Shown piece after piece: positions 49,950 through 61,555 of a DNA stretch of 64,000 bases. Below the pieces are notes generated by a model. That model saw only the letters and a program-made list of their open reading frames with translations, searched no databases and was not told the DNA's origin. The position numbers and the translations under genes are program-made. Position 1 is the stretch's first letter, and each line of letters opens with the position of its first letter. The stretch comes from Artemia franciscana (taxonomy: Eukaryota > Arthropoda > Branchiopoda > Anostraca > Artemiidae), in assembly GCF_032884065.1 (NCBI RefSeq), contig NC_088867.1, forward strand, positions 28,019,507 through 28,083,506. Direction: 5' to 3'.

Positions 49950-50272
49950 AGCTTACAGGTGCGTTTTGAGTACAGAACTGTGATATTGTATTGGAACGTC
50001 AGGATTAAGCTGGCAATAGGTCAAAGGCTTAAATTTGTTTAGTATTCCAGGCTCATTAACAGTGAATTGGGTAAAAGGTAAACGGTCAATCGGTAAATTT
50101 GGCCAGCTCCAACTACAACTATCTGGTAAGGTTCTTATTTTCACTTCCTCTTCGGACATACCATTAAACCTATCATGTCTCCACTGCTATTTGTAATTTT
50201 CAGACTTCTTATATTTTTGCTTCATCAGGACATCTCGTGGTGCAACAGTCATTCCTAATTCGTCTACTGGAC
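49950..50272 (-). pseudogene. Thymine-DNA-glycosylase-like fragment (tentative)
   Basis: After a good acceptor (tttaattttcag, ending 50273) the minus strand reads DELGMTVAPRDVLMKQKYKK, a stop, then QWRHDRFNGMSEEEVKIRTL followed by PD. Then, with a shift of frame, it reads IVVVG. The DRFNG(M/V)SE.E....TLPD line followed by IV(I/V)(I/V)G is the wording at the start of the TDG/Mug uracil/thymine glycosylase domain. The internal stop, the missing residues between LPD and IVVVG and the absence of the rest of the domain point to a broken copy. Family assignment is from a short match only. Confidence 0.33.
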
Positions 50273-50407
50273 TGAAAATTAAAGATAAATACAAATGAGC
50301 ATGAAAGAAGTTAAGTAGAATTTACGTTTATACTCGCAGCAAGTAGGGGATGAATTGAGCATTAATCCCCAGCAAAAATTGTCTGAACAGATCTAGGTGT
50401 GAAAGGG

Positions 50408-52715
50408 CGTTTTATGGCACTTGGTATTAACCAAGTGACATATAGCAATCGCAAATTCTGTCGGTCCCGGTTTTGTTACTTTAGGCACTTCCAGGTAAGC
50501 TAGGACGATGAAATTTGGCAAGCGTATTAGGGACCGGACCAGATTAAATTAGAAATAGTCGTTTTCCCGATTTGACCATCTGAGGGGGAGTGAGGGGCCG
50601 GTTAATTCGGAAAAAATAGAAAAAATGAAGTATTTTTAACTTATGAGCGGGTGATGGGATCTTAAAGAAATTTGATGTTTGGAATGATATTGTGTCTCAG
50701 AGCTCTTATTTTAAATCCCGACCGGATCTGATGACATTGGGGGGAGTTGGGGGGGGGAAACCTAAGAGGTATATAGAGGTATTTTTAACTTACGAACGGG
50801 TGATCAGATCTCAATGAAATTTGATATTGTGTCTTAGAGCTCTTATTTTAAATCCTGACCGGATCTGGTGACATTGGGGGGAATTTTTTTTTTGGGGGGG
50901 GGAACCTAAAACTTGGAAAACACTTAGAGTGGAGGGATCGGGATGAAACTTGGTGGGGAAAATAAACACAAGTCCTAGATAGATGATTGACATAAACGGA
51001 ACGGATCCGCTCTCTTTGGGGTAGTTGGGGGGGGGGTTATTTCTGAAAAATTAGAAAAAATTAGGTATTTTTAACTTACGAACGGGTGATCGGATCTCAA
51101 TGAAATTTGATATTTAGAAGGATATCGTGTCTCAGAGCTATTATTTTAAATCCCGACCGGATCTCGTGACATTGGGGGGGGAGAGTTAGGAGGGGGAAAC
51201 CTAAAACTTGTTAAACACTTAGAGTGGAGGGATCGGAATGAAACTTGGTGGGAAAAATAAGCACAAGTGCTAGATACATGATTGACATAACCGGAACGGA
51301 TCCGCTCTCTTTGGGGTAATTGGGGGAGGGGTTAATTCTGAAAAATTAGAAAAAATGAGGTATTTTTAACTTACGAACGGGTGGTCGGATCTCAATGAAA
51401 TTTGATATTTAGAAGGATATCGTGTCTCAAAGCTCTTATTTTAAATCCTGACCGGATTTGGTGACATTGGGGGAAGTTTGGGGTGGGGGAACCTAAAATC
51501 ATGGAAAACGCTTAGATTGGAGGGATCGGGATGAAACTTGGTGGAAAAATAAGCAGATGTCTTACATACGTGATTTACATAATTGGAACGGATCCGCTCT
51601 ATTGGGGGGGGGGGGTTATTTCTGAAAATAAGAAAAAATTACGTATTTTTAACTTACGAATGAGTGATCGGATCTTCATGAAACTTCATATTTAGAAGGA
51701 CCTCGTAACTCAGATCTCTTATTTTAAATCTCAACCGGATCAAGCGTAATTTGGGGGGGGGGCAGTTGGGGTAACCGGAAATCTTAGAAAATACTTAAAG
51801 CGGTGATATCAGAATGAAACTGGATGGGGAGAATAGAAACCTGTCTAAGATACGTGACTGACATAACCGGACCGGATCTGCTCTCTTTGGTGGAATTGGG
51901 GGGGGGTAATTTTGAAAATTGAGTTATTTGTAACTTACGAAAGGGTGTCCAGATCTTAATGAAATTTGATATTTAGAAGGATCTTGTGCTTTGAAGTTCT
52001 AATTTTAAATTCCGACCAGATCCTGTTGGGGGAGTTGGAGGGAGAAACCGGAATTCTTGGAAAACGTGAAAATTGGGGTATTTTTATCTTACGAATAGAT
52101 GATCGGATCTTAATGAAATTGGATTTTTAGAAGGAATTCATGTCTCAGAGCTCTTATTTCAAATGCCAACCAGATCTTTTGACATTGGGGGGAGTTGGAG
52201 AGGGAAATCTTTGAAAAACACTTGGAGTGGAGGAATCGGGATGAAGCTTGGTGGATAGAATAAACAAATGTCCTTGATACGTGATTGACAGAATCGTACT
52301 GGATTCGCTCTCTTTGGAGGAGTTGGGGGGAGGGGTTCAGTGATTTGGCGAGTTTGGTGCTTCTGGACGTGCTTGGACGATGAAAATTGGTAGGCGTGTC
52401 AGGGAGCTGCACAATTTGACTCGATAAAGTCGTTTTCCCAGATTCGACCATCTGGGGGGCTAAAGGGAGAGGAAAAATTAGAAAAATTAGGTTTTTATAA
52501 CTTACGAGTGGGTGATCGGATCTTAATGAATTTTGATATTTAGAAAGACATCGTGACTCAGAGCTCTTATTTTAAATCCTGACCGGTATTAAGCCTCTTA
52601 TTTTCCTTTTTAAATCAATCTATTGATTCATAGAATTTTGTTAGAGCTCATACCATATGATCTCTTGGCTCTTAGCTCTTCTCGCCTCGTCACAAGTGTC
52701 ATATGAGCTCTTAGC
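50408..52715 (+). repeat. Large ~290-bp-unit repeat family, copy 5 (complete)
   Basis: This is the longest forward copy. It starts ttttatggcacttggtatta (50410-50429) and ends cacaagtgtcatatgagctc near 52692-52711. The acttacgaacgggtgatcag-type line recurs at about 50787, 51073, 51370, 51652, 51940, 52088 and 52500. Neighbouring units are 282-297 bp apart in the middle. G-runs accompany each unit. Confidence 0.82.
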
Positions 52716-53443
52716 TTTACCCTCTGCTGCAAACTCGAATAAACCCCCACCCCAAAATTCTTTTCTCTATAAAGAATCAGTTTCTCAAATAAGTTGGAAA
52801 TTATTATGAAATAAATATTAAAGGAAGAATCAAACTTTCTAGGCGTCAAAATAAGCCATCATGCTCCTCAAAGATGCATTAGGCGCTGTGGACCTCTATT
52901 TCATTGAAGTTGGCACCTTTAGTTTCAACCAATTCTAGTAACAAGGGTCTGACGTAGGCAAAATTTGACTTGGGTTTTATCGTACAGAACGAATCTAAGT
53001 TCTTCTGTCATAGCGAAGCTAGCTAGAATCTACACACTTCAAATTGAAAGACGACTATCTTAGATAACTCATAGAGTAACGATAGATAATTAAGTTTTTC
53101 TATTAGCATGAGCTTCCAGTTACTGAGGTTTAACTGCATTCTAGACATTCTAGTCCGTTAATTTTGGCAACAGAAAAACACTTTACAGACAATTTCCAGG
53201 GAAAATAATCTAGTCAAATGTCATTTCTAAACAGAATTGCTTAAAAGTTTGAGTCATTTTGAATATGTAAATTTTAATTTCACCAAATAATTCTGTTTTG
53301 TTTTTGCAAACTTAATCAGCCTCCTCGAAAACAGAAGAAGGGATGGTGCATCATATTCACTGAATTTTCGTGCAAAAGCACATACCCGAGAGAATGATCT
53401 ACAACTCTGATACGAAAGATGAAACAAGGTCCAAATATTTGTA
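52716..53443. other. UTP25 3' flank; no other gene
   Basis: The stretch should include the UTP25 3' UTR on the minus strand. No canonical polyadenylation hexamer stood out close to the stop. A minus-strand open frame at 53490-53254 is a shadow of the last exon. Confidence 0.4.
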
Positions 53444-53611
53444 TTATAAATCTGATGTAACCAGCATATGCACTTTTTTATCAGAGGCAATCATTTGCCG
53501 AGCTCTGTCGGATCCAACAGTATTTGCTAAAGACAAAACGTCAAATTTGGAATAAAGAATCGTGCATGTTTTGTGCTCGCTACGCGACGACTTCTTCCCT
53601 TGATAGAGGTC
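53444..53611 (-). CDS. UTP25: UTP25, last coding exon
   Basis: After a polypyrimidine acceptor (tttttttttcag, ending 53612) the minus strand reads DLYQGKKSSRSEHK, then TCTILYSKFDVLSLANTVGS, DRARQMIASDKKVHMLVTS, DL and stop (53446-53444). This is the C-terminal end of the Utp25 family. Human Utp25 ends in a like manner with TCTVLYSKYDAQRLAAVVG. The exon joins in phase 0 to the exon at 56459-56635 (EICNLTS, then DLYQG). The residues between NLTS and TCTI are poorly conserved in the family, so that part rests on splice signals. Confidence 0.88.
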   Translation of the reverse strand, partial: DLYQGKKSSRSEHKTCTILYSKFDVLSLANTVGSDRARQMIASDKKVHMLVTSDL

Positions 53612-53693
53612 CTGAAAAAAAAAGATACACGGTTACGCCAAGTCGAACCAAACAAAGTAAGTTTTTGAAGTTTTATGCAAAAATTTTGATTCT

Positions 53694-54056
53694 CTAAAAG
53701 TAAAAAACTACGTAACTAAAAGTACGAAATAATTAATAATTACGCAACATAAGAAAATGTTGAAATTCCTTTTGAAAGTCATAACCCGTGCTAATGAGAA
53801 AAAGTGTCGATAATTTAGAGTCAACAATTTGTTGACTTCCTGAAAGAAAAGAAAACTAATGCGAGTCATTTTCGTAGACTTGAGATCAAGAATAAACCGT
53901 GCCGCAATTGTAGGCCAAGCATATGAAAGGGAAGTAACTTAAAAATTCGTGTAAATAAAAGTACGACCTAATCCATGATTACGCACCATAAGAAAATGTT
54001 AGAACCCGATGTGAAAGCTATAGCCCGTGCTAAGGAGAAAAATTATGAGTCATTAC
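53694..54056. repeat. Diverged direct repeat pair, ~120 bp
   Basis: Lines such as aaaagtacga, attacgcaacataagaaaat and gtgctaatgagaaaaa occur in order at 53694-53820. They occur again, altered, at 53939-54056 (aaaagtacga, attacgcaccataagaaaat, gtgctaaggagaaaaa). Confidence 0.7.
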
Positions 54057-55921
54057 CAAATGACTTTGAATTACCTATCGTGATAAGTTCATTTTTGCTC
54101 ACAAACTTATAAAAAAAGTGAAATAAATGAATAAAAAAGAAAATTCAACTCCTACGTAACAGAAATACAGAACATAAGATATTACCAACAACACTCCTAT
54201 ATAATAAATGGCAAAAATATAACAAATAATCCAAACTTCTCTCAAAAAATCGCACGGTCGTGCTATTACAACAACTAGTGGATCAGAAACTGAATATTCT
54301 AGAATGAAACTATTCCCGTAACCCAAGGGGCAACTTAGCAGAAATATTTAATAACGATAAAACCAAAAGCGAGCCTTAAACTTTTTTAAGCTTTAGACAG
54401 AGTCCCACAGATAGGAGACGTAAATCGTAAGGGGTAGTACAGTAAGTTAAGCGTAGCTGGTAAAAAATATAGAAATACATTTCTTTGAGTTTTACACATT
54501 CAATTTGTCTCCGGCCGTGTGAGGCAACAATGAAAGTTGCGGCCTAAGTGGTGAGAGTGAGAAAAGGAAGACTAAATTGACGATTAAATAACAAGTGGAT
54601 AAGGAACAAAAGATAATTGGGTTTTAAAAATTACTGGTGTGCCTATTAGTCCTAGGGTGGTAGTGCCCGCTTTCACTACGGAATCTTGAGTTAAACTAAG
54701 TTGTGCTTGCCGAATGTGTAGCGATGGTAACCAGTTTCCATAATTCTATATTCTTATTACTTTACCGTATCAAGTATATTCCTTGTTTAATTATTACTCC
54801 AAGTTATTTGATTGATTAAAGAAAGGAAAATCTGAGAATTCGTAGGAATTAATCCTGAGCTGAACTGGAATGTTGTTAATTGGCATTGTAGTTTACAAAA
54901 TACTAAAGTAGACCTTTGCACAAGTTCTTGAATGCCTTTGAAATTTGATAGTTTAAGGAGAAGCATAATTTTTTGTACTCTAAAACTTGAAAGTAATATT
55001 AGACCACCTTTAATTCAATAATGAGGCTGTTATTCTTTTAAAAAGGGAAAGTTTCATCCATTAACCTTCAATCTAATTAAACCCAATATCTGATGGAATT
55101 TCCCATGTATTTTCTTACTCTGTGTCACATCGACATATGAACCTTCTTGGAATCTACGGCCAAACTCAAAGTTTAGGGAAAGATCTATTCGACATGGAAC
55201 TTAAAATCTACAGCGAGAAAAAAGAATCACCAGTCAACTTGGCCACTGATATTATATTTGAGCATATAGAATTATACCATTAGGATCTTTTTCAAAATAT
55301 CTTAATGTATTTCCTAACCAGGCTTTTTTTCAAACCTAAAAACTAAGATGGTTTTCAGACTTAGAGGATGTTCCTATATCTTACTACGCTCATTCAGATT
55401 ACTTTGGTATGTGACGTTAAAACTTGCTACAAGGAAAGAATGAAATATAGTAGCTATTAGATCAAACATCTGCAATATTTGCTTAACTTCACCTCTGATT
55501 AAACTTTTGAAATCTATTCTAAACTATTTTTTTCATGCCTTTTTAAAAAGATAATAACAAAAATTACCACCCTTGATCATGCTTGGCAATCATAGTAGAC
55601 TTTAAAGTCTTAGGTATACCAACAAAATCCATGACGAGGGTGCTCCTTAATTTTATTCAGTCTTCTCTTGTTTTTTTTTTTTTTTACAATTTGCCGAAAC
55701 AAACCTGGTTATATCATAAAAACTAGCAAACTAACATTTTCTAGGCTGAAAAAAAACACCATCTAGATCGATCACTACTTTGGAATTTTTTTTCTCAGGG
55801 GTAATCGAACTGAATATATTCTGGGGTCTACGATGACATTCGAAATTGTATAAGAAGATGAATGAATTCTAACAGCTAAAGCTAAAGGCATGGAAAAAAT
55901 GGCTGCGTTAATGATGAATAA

Positions 55922-56149
55922 GAATGAAGCATAAGACATGCAACACCGAGCATCCCAACGAATCACAAACGAAAATAATGCACGGCGGAATATGCTTTTA
56001 GAAGATAAGCGACAGCGAGAATAAGAAAAAATCGTAAAAAAAGATGATACATAACGAAAGGTGCGGTTACAAGACAAGCGACAGGGATAATCACAACCAA
56101 TCACAAACGACAACAATGCACAACGAAATCCACGGTTAGAAGACATGCG
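55922..56149 (-). repeat. 69-bp tandem repeat, about 3.3 units, open frame
   Basis: The minus strand reads three successive 23-residue units beginning RMSSNRGFRCALLSFVIG, RLSCNRTFRYVSSFFTIF and RLSSKSIFRRALFSFVIR, then a partial CMSYASF. The unit length is exactly 69 bases, and the frame stays open for 131 codons. It lies inside a UTP25 intron on the same strand. It is probably a minisatellite; no protein family was recognised. Confidence 0.7.
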
Positions 56150-56458
56150 ATAATGCGTATCATCAATCAAACAGGAAGAATTTTCAAAGTAATCAAAATT
56201 TCATAGGAATAAAGGAACGCATTATTTTAGTGCCGGAGGGTACGTGCAATGGAATAAGCCGCTGAAAAATGTAACAACGCAATTAAAGCAAAAACAATTA
56301 ATGGGGAAAAAGCTGGAAAAGAAATTCACACTAATCGGCGGTTAGAAGGCACGCAACAGCAACAATCACGTATACATAAGCCTGCCGCGTGCCGAGTACC
56401 AGAGATAGAGCAAATCTTGGTCTCCTGTTACTATACATAATAAAACAACTGAACTTAC

Positions 56459-56635
56459 CGACGTCAAATTACATATTTCACTGTAAAAATGGGGCTGAAT
56501 TGGTAGTTCATAAAAGACAATATGACGAACTCCTTTAATACGGAAACGCTTGTAGAAATGGCATCTACCAGTGTATAACATCAGGTGGCGTTTACCGTGA
56601 AAAAACATATCTCTGGCCTTGGCAGTTTTTCCATC
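56459..56635 (-). CDS. UTP25: UTP25, penultimate coding exon
   Basis: Bounded by the acceptor attttag (minus, ending 56636) and the donor tcg|gtaagt at 56458, this exon encodes 59 residues: DGKTAKARDMFFHGKRHLML, then YTGRCHFYKRFRIKGVRHIV, FYELPIQPHFYSEICNLTS. The lines FYKR(Y/F).IKG(I/V)R and FYELP..PHFYSEICN are the most conserved part of the Utp25 C-terminal domain, a helicase-like second RecA lobe without ATPase motifs. Both junctions are phase 0. The upstream exon ends ICEYTE, giving the family's CEYT...(A)R..F.. line across the splice. Confidence 0.95.
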
Positions 56636-57480
56636 CTAAAATAAAACAGAAAGATAAAAAAGAGAATAAGAAAGAGAAAAGAAAAAGTAGATGCACTAGC
56701 CAGAAACTTTAGCCAGAAAGAATATTTTTAATAAATTTTTTTTATTGTGATTGAGGCTGTTATAAAAACAAAAAAAAATGTTCAATTAATATTAAAGAAT
56801 TCAGTAGAGAAACAGCACTCAGCACGGATAGACGACTATGAATAACGATACTAAGTAAGGGGTTATTTTCAAGGAATTTTAGCACTTTGTTAAACGGTTC
56901 CTAGGTAGTTCGGTGCAAACGGCAATTTCCCCCCCCCCATGGAATCCTAAATCCAAACTTAAGGCAAGATATGGGCCTAGTCATCAATAACTTATTTTTA
57001 TCCGACAGTTATTTTACTTTTATTCAATAAAAATATTGAATAAATCACAATTTATGCACTTCACACTACCCTGTATGACCCTCTCCATCTTCCGGGTAGC
57101 TTGTAATTTATTTTCTTGCAAAATTTGTTTGATTTGGACTGGAAAAAACATTCAACAGCATGGACTAGATGCCAATACTTTTGCTGGCAGCTTATTGCTG
57201 CACCAAGTCGCCTTAGATCAAAACAGCTCTACACAATGATGCTCCACTGTAATATTTTCATTTTTTTCTTCTTTTTTGTTTTAGGTTGGTTGTTTTTTGT
57301 ATACTTTACCAACATAATTTACAAGAGACTGGCATTTTGTTTTCTAAACATCCAATCAGGTGTCTAAAGGGGTTGATAGAAGTGAAGTATGTTCAATCTT
57401 TTATCCAAAAAGTGCTAGATTTCCACACCAGCTCACACACCATCTATATTTGCTGTTCATTGTGTTGGCTGTACTATCGT

Positions 57481-57492
57481 AACGAGAACTTA
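57481..57492. repeat. Target-site duplication, left copy
   Basis: aacgagaactta, identical to 58590-58601 on the other side of the LINE insertion. Confidence 0.9.
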
Positions 57493-58589
57493 TATATTTA
57501 TTATATACTTATATATACTTAAATAATATATTTCTAGTCTGGGTCCCAACACATGTGGGAATTGCGGAAAATGAATCTGCTGATATAATGGCAAAGTGGG
57601 GTGTTTTAAATGGTCAGAGTATAAGTGTAAAACCCACTCAAAATGAATATTTTGCATGTATTTATAAGGTGTTATGTGATAGAGAGACCAATAATTTTAT
57701 TACAAGTTGCATAAATCCAATTTTAGAACTTTATGACTATAAGGCACCACCTGACGAACTTGTGCATGATGTTAGATCTGTTGCTGTTACTGTTTTTAGT
57801 TTGAGGACAGGGCATGCCAAAACCCGTTCAGTTTTACATAAGTGGGGGAGAGATAGCTCGCCCTTCTGTGATATTTGTGATGAGTATGATGATGTTTAGA
57901 CATATTCTCATGAAGTGCACAAAATATGAGGCACAAAGAAATTTGTTTAGAAACCAAATTATAAAGCATTTTCGTGCTTCTACAATGAGAGCAATCCTAG
58001 GTCAGGCTAAGTCCCCTAAGTGGGTCCATAGAAAGACTATGTTGTTGTTGACTAAGTATATAAAGAGTTGTAATCTTCATAACATTCTCTCTCTCTCTTT
58101 TTTTTTATTTATAATGTTTTAAGTATTTGTTTTAATATTTATTTATAATTTTTTAAGTTATAATGTATTGACTTTTATATTCATTGCATTGACCTTTCTA
58201 TTTCGTATTAATGTTTCCATTTATAGATGTTTTAATTGTAGCAACTGCATTAACTTCTATTTTTATTGTATTGACTTTTTTATCTATTTATTTATTCTTG
58301 TATTTTAGCTTTATTTAAATCTGAGTATGTTTCTTTTCACAGATATTTTAAGCAATATTAGCAGAATAGAGGTGTGATATACATACTAGTGCCAGTGATT
58401 TAAGCAAGAACACTCTGTACAACGTCCTAGTACTCTCCCAAGATATCTTAAGTGTTGACGTGGCCTGTGCCAAAATGTTATTTGTGTGTTTTTCAAAGTG
58501 ACGTGGCTTCATAAGCCCGATTTCAAAAGAGGATCACACGTATACGAGCGGTTGATTCGCTCAAACGTCAACTAAACAACAACAACAAC
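57493..58589 (+). mobile_element. LINE-D, 5'-truncated insertion with (AAC)n tail
   Basis: The insertion begins with about 45 AT-rich bases, then reads VWVPTHVGIAENESADIMAK (57539-57598), the end of a LINE RNase H domain. A terminal zinc-binding region follows: SLRTGHAKTRSVLHKWG, SPFCDICDE, then after a frameshift near 57890 HILMKCTKYEAQRN. It ends in a 3' UTR and aacaacaacaacaac. It is framed by a perfect 12-bp duplication (57481-57492 and 58590-58601). Only the last ~1.1 kb of the element arrived, as expected for incomplete reverse transcription. Its RNase H differs from LINE-A, so it is another family. Confidence 0.88.
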
Positions 58590-58601
58590 AACGAGAACTT
58601 A
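58590..58601. repeat. Target-site duplication, right copy
   Basis: aacgagaactta, identical to 57481-57492; it immediately follows the AAC tail. Confidence 0.9.
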
Positions 58602-60002
58602 CAAGTTGTGTAATATCAACATTGCAATTTGACTAGTCCCAATGGCTATTTACTAGACTTTTGAATCAAACTTACATATTGTTGATACACCATACAACCC
58701 TATATTTTGCCTCCATTTTCATTTGTACTATCAAACTGTATTCTCTTTTCTATTGTAACCTAGTTGACGCTCTGAAATCTAGCTCAGTCTGCACTCTCTC
58801 TACTAGCCTCTCACTCAAAAATTTAGTCACGTCAGAAATTGATTCAACTCTTTCTTTAAAACCAACAGGATAATCAAATCAGCTTTAATTAGATTGGTCC
58901 ATAGGTGCAGCCAGGACCAGCCAATGAGGGCAGGGTGGATCCAGGGGGTGGTCTAGGACGCACGTGCCCCATCCCCAGAAGGTCAAAAATCGCACTAATT
59001 ACAGGGTCGGAAGGGCAAAAATATCTACAGGGGAGAAAAATTTGCATCGGTGCCCCCTCCTTCTACATTAATTTCATATCTGCCCCTGAATGAGAAGAAA
59101 GGCCATTAAAAGGTTTTAAGCAGGGGAAAATAAAAATCACTTCAATATCAATAGTATGAATTTACAGCTATACATCTTGAATCCAAGAAACAAGGTCCCT
59201 ATAAACTTGAACCATATAAAACTCAATTCAGAAGTAGTTCAACAGGTGTAAGATTCTTCCCACAAGAAATTTAACCCGGCATAACTCAACCAATGCGAAA
59301 TTCGGTGGTCAACCTATTAATAGGACAATAGGGCATTGGGACAACATGTCGTGGGCCAACTTGCTATGGAGAAAACATACCATGACAGATGGATGGAGGA
59401 AGGACCAAATAGTGGAAAGGGGTGTAGGTGCTTAACATTAAACATCACAGATGTGTAAGAGGACAAGGAATAAGATGACGATGACAATCTTGGCAACACC
59501 AATTACCAATCACTGTCCCCGGGATTACCTTTGCTTAACTGCAGTGAATAGCTTGAAAGTTTACAGGAGTTCCTATGGTCATGAATTTCAGATAACACAA
59601 AGCTGATAACAGCATTTTGTTATTATGTACGGCACATAGCGTACGGTGAAGTTTGAAGTAGTCGGGTAAGTTGCCCCTGTTAGGCGAAAATACACCTCAA
59701 TAATGACAATTTATTTAAGTAATAATTCACTCTCTCTTTTATGTCAGCAGCGACAAAAAATCAATTAATGTTTTCAAGAATATATTGCATTAGAGAATAA
59801 ACTGAGCATATTCAGCTCAGCACAACAATACAGGCCAGCTCCTATTAGCCCTGTTTCATTACCTTAGGTATCAAATTCACATAATTAGACATATTATAGA
59901 TATAAAAGGATATAAATAGATATATATATATCATTAATTGTCACGAGATGTAAGTCTTCTTAGTAAAATCAGGCATTCGTTGCTAAAGGTAAAAAAAAAG
60001 AA
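58602..60002. other. Intronic, no recognised gene
   Basis: The only candidate is a small MITE-like stretch, 58900-59089. It begins cataggtgcagccagg and ends atctgcccctg, wording common at hAT-type ends, but it has no matching target duplication. Confidence 0.35.
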
Positions 60003-61555
60003 AACAAGAGCTAAGAGTTCATATGGCGCTTGTGACGAGGTCGGAAGAGCCAAGAGCTTATTGGTTTGAGCTCTAGAAAAATTCTAAGAATCATTAGATT
60101 GCTTTAAAAGGAAAATCAGAGGCTTAATGCCGGTCGGGATTTAAAATAAGAGCTCTGAGTCACGAGGTCCTTCCAAATATCAAAATTAATTCAGATCCGA
60201 TCACCCACACGTAAGTTAAAAATACTTCAATATTTCTAATTTTTCCTCTCCCTTCAGCCTCCCAGATGGTCGAATCTGGGAAAACGACTTTATCAAGTCA
60301 GTTTGTGCAGCTGCCTAACACGCCTACCAATTTTTAAAGTCCTAGCACGTCCTGAAGCACCAAACTCGCCAAAGCACTGAACCCCACCACCTAACTCCAC
60401 CAAAGAGAGCAGATGTCACCGGATCTGGTCGGGATTTAAAATGAGAGTTCTAAATCATAAGGTCCTTCTAGATATCAAATTTCATTAAGATCTTATCACC
60501 CGTTCGTAAGGTACAAATACCTAATTTTTTTAAATTTTTTCAAATTACTCCCCCCCCCCCAACTCCACCAAAGAGAGCGGATCCGGTCCGGTTATGTCAG
60601 TCACCTATCTTGGACTTGTGCTTATTATTTCCACCAAGTTTCATCCTGATCTCTCCGCTCTAAGCGTTTTCCAAGATTTCCGCTCCCCCTCCCTAATGAC
60701 ACTGGATCCGGTCGGAATTTAAAATAAGAGATCTGAGTTTCGAGGTCCTTCTAAATATGAAATTTCATTAAGATACGATCACTCTTTCGTAAGTTAAAAA
60801 TACCTCATATTTTCTAATTTTTTAGAATTAACCCCTCCCACTCTCCCAAAGAGAGCCGATCCGTTTCAGTTATGTCAATCCCGCATCTAGGACTTGTGCT
60901 TATTTTCCTCACCAAGTTTCATCTCGATCCCTCCACTCTAAGTATTTTCCGAGATTTTAGGTTCCCCCCCCCCCCAACTCCCCTTCACCGGATCCGGTTA
61001 GGATTTAAAATAAGAGCTCTGAGATATGATATCCATCCAAACATAAAACTTCATTAAAATTCAATCACTCCTTCGTAAGTTAAAAGTACCTCATTTTTCT
61101 ATTTTTTTTAGAATTAACCCTCCCCCCCCCCAAATCCCGCAAAGAGAGCGGATCCGTTCCGGTTATGTCAATCACGTATCTAGGACTTTTGCTTATTTTT
61201 CCCACCAAGTTTCATCCCGATCCCTCCACTCTAAGCATTTTCCAAAATTTTAGGTTCCCCCTTCAATTCACCCCAATGTCACTGGATCCAGTCGGGATTG
61301 AAATAAGAGCTCTGAGACACGATATCTTTCCAAACTTCAAATTTCATTAAGATCCGATCACTCCTTCGTAAGTTAAAAATACCTCATTTTTTCCAATTTT
61401 TAAGAATTAACCCCCCCCCCGACACCAACTCCCCCAAAAAGAGCAGATCCGTTCCGATTATGTCAACAACGTATCTAGGACTTCTGCTTATTTTTCCCGC
61501 CAAGTTTCATCCCGATCCCTCCACTTTAAGCGTTTTCCAAGATTTTAGGTTCCAA
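60003..61555 (-). repeat. Large ~290-bp-unit repeat family, copy 6 (reverse, truncated)
   Basis: The left edge reads caagagctaagagttcatat (60005-60024) then ggcgcttgtgacgagg, the inverse of the forward copies' 3' end. Units recur every 286-292 bp (line ttcgtaagttaaaaatacct at about 60789, 61073 and 61365). The copy breaks off at about 61555 inside a unit, before reaching the other terminus. C-runs replace the G-runs of forward copies. Confidence 0.8.

Larger units (their letters stand above)
53612..56458 (-). other. UTP25 intron, 2.8 kb
   Basis: The intron is bounded by gtaagt (minus, at 56458) and cag (53614-53612). It contains a diverged pair of ~120-bp repeats (53694-53820 and 53939-54056) and a 69-bp tandem repeat (55922-56149). 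The rest, 54.1-55.9 kb, shows no gene or known repeat. Confidence 0.8.

Noticed and set aside
53254-53490. Open frame containing ARKFSEYDAPSL, superficially like the SKYD line of UTP25
   Set aside because: It lies after the UTP25 stop codon; the true SK(F/Y)D line is in frame upstream (about 53535-53550).
54380-54470. A possible extra UTP25 exon (YCTTPYDLRLLS) on the minus strand
   Set aside because: The continuous reading of 53444-53611 supplies this part of the protein with a better match and a good acceptor.
58900-59089. Small MITE with hAT-like ends
   Set aside because: No matching 8-base duplication and only partial end similarity; kept only as a note.
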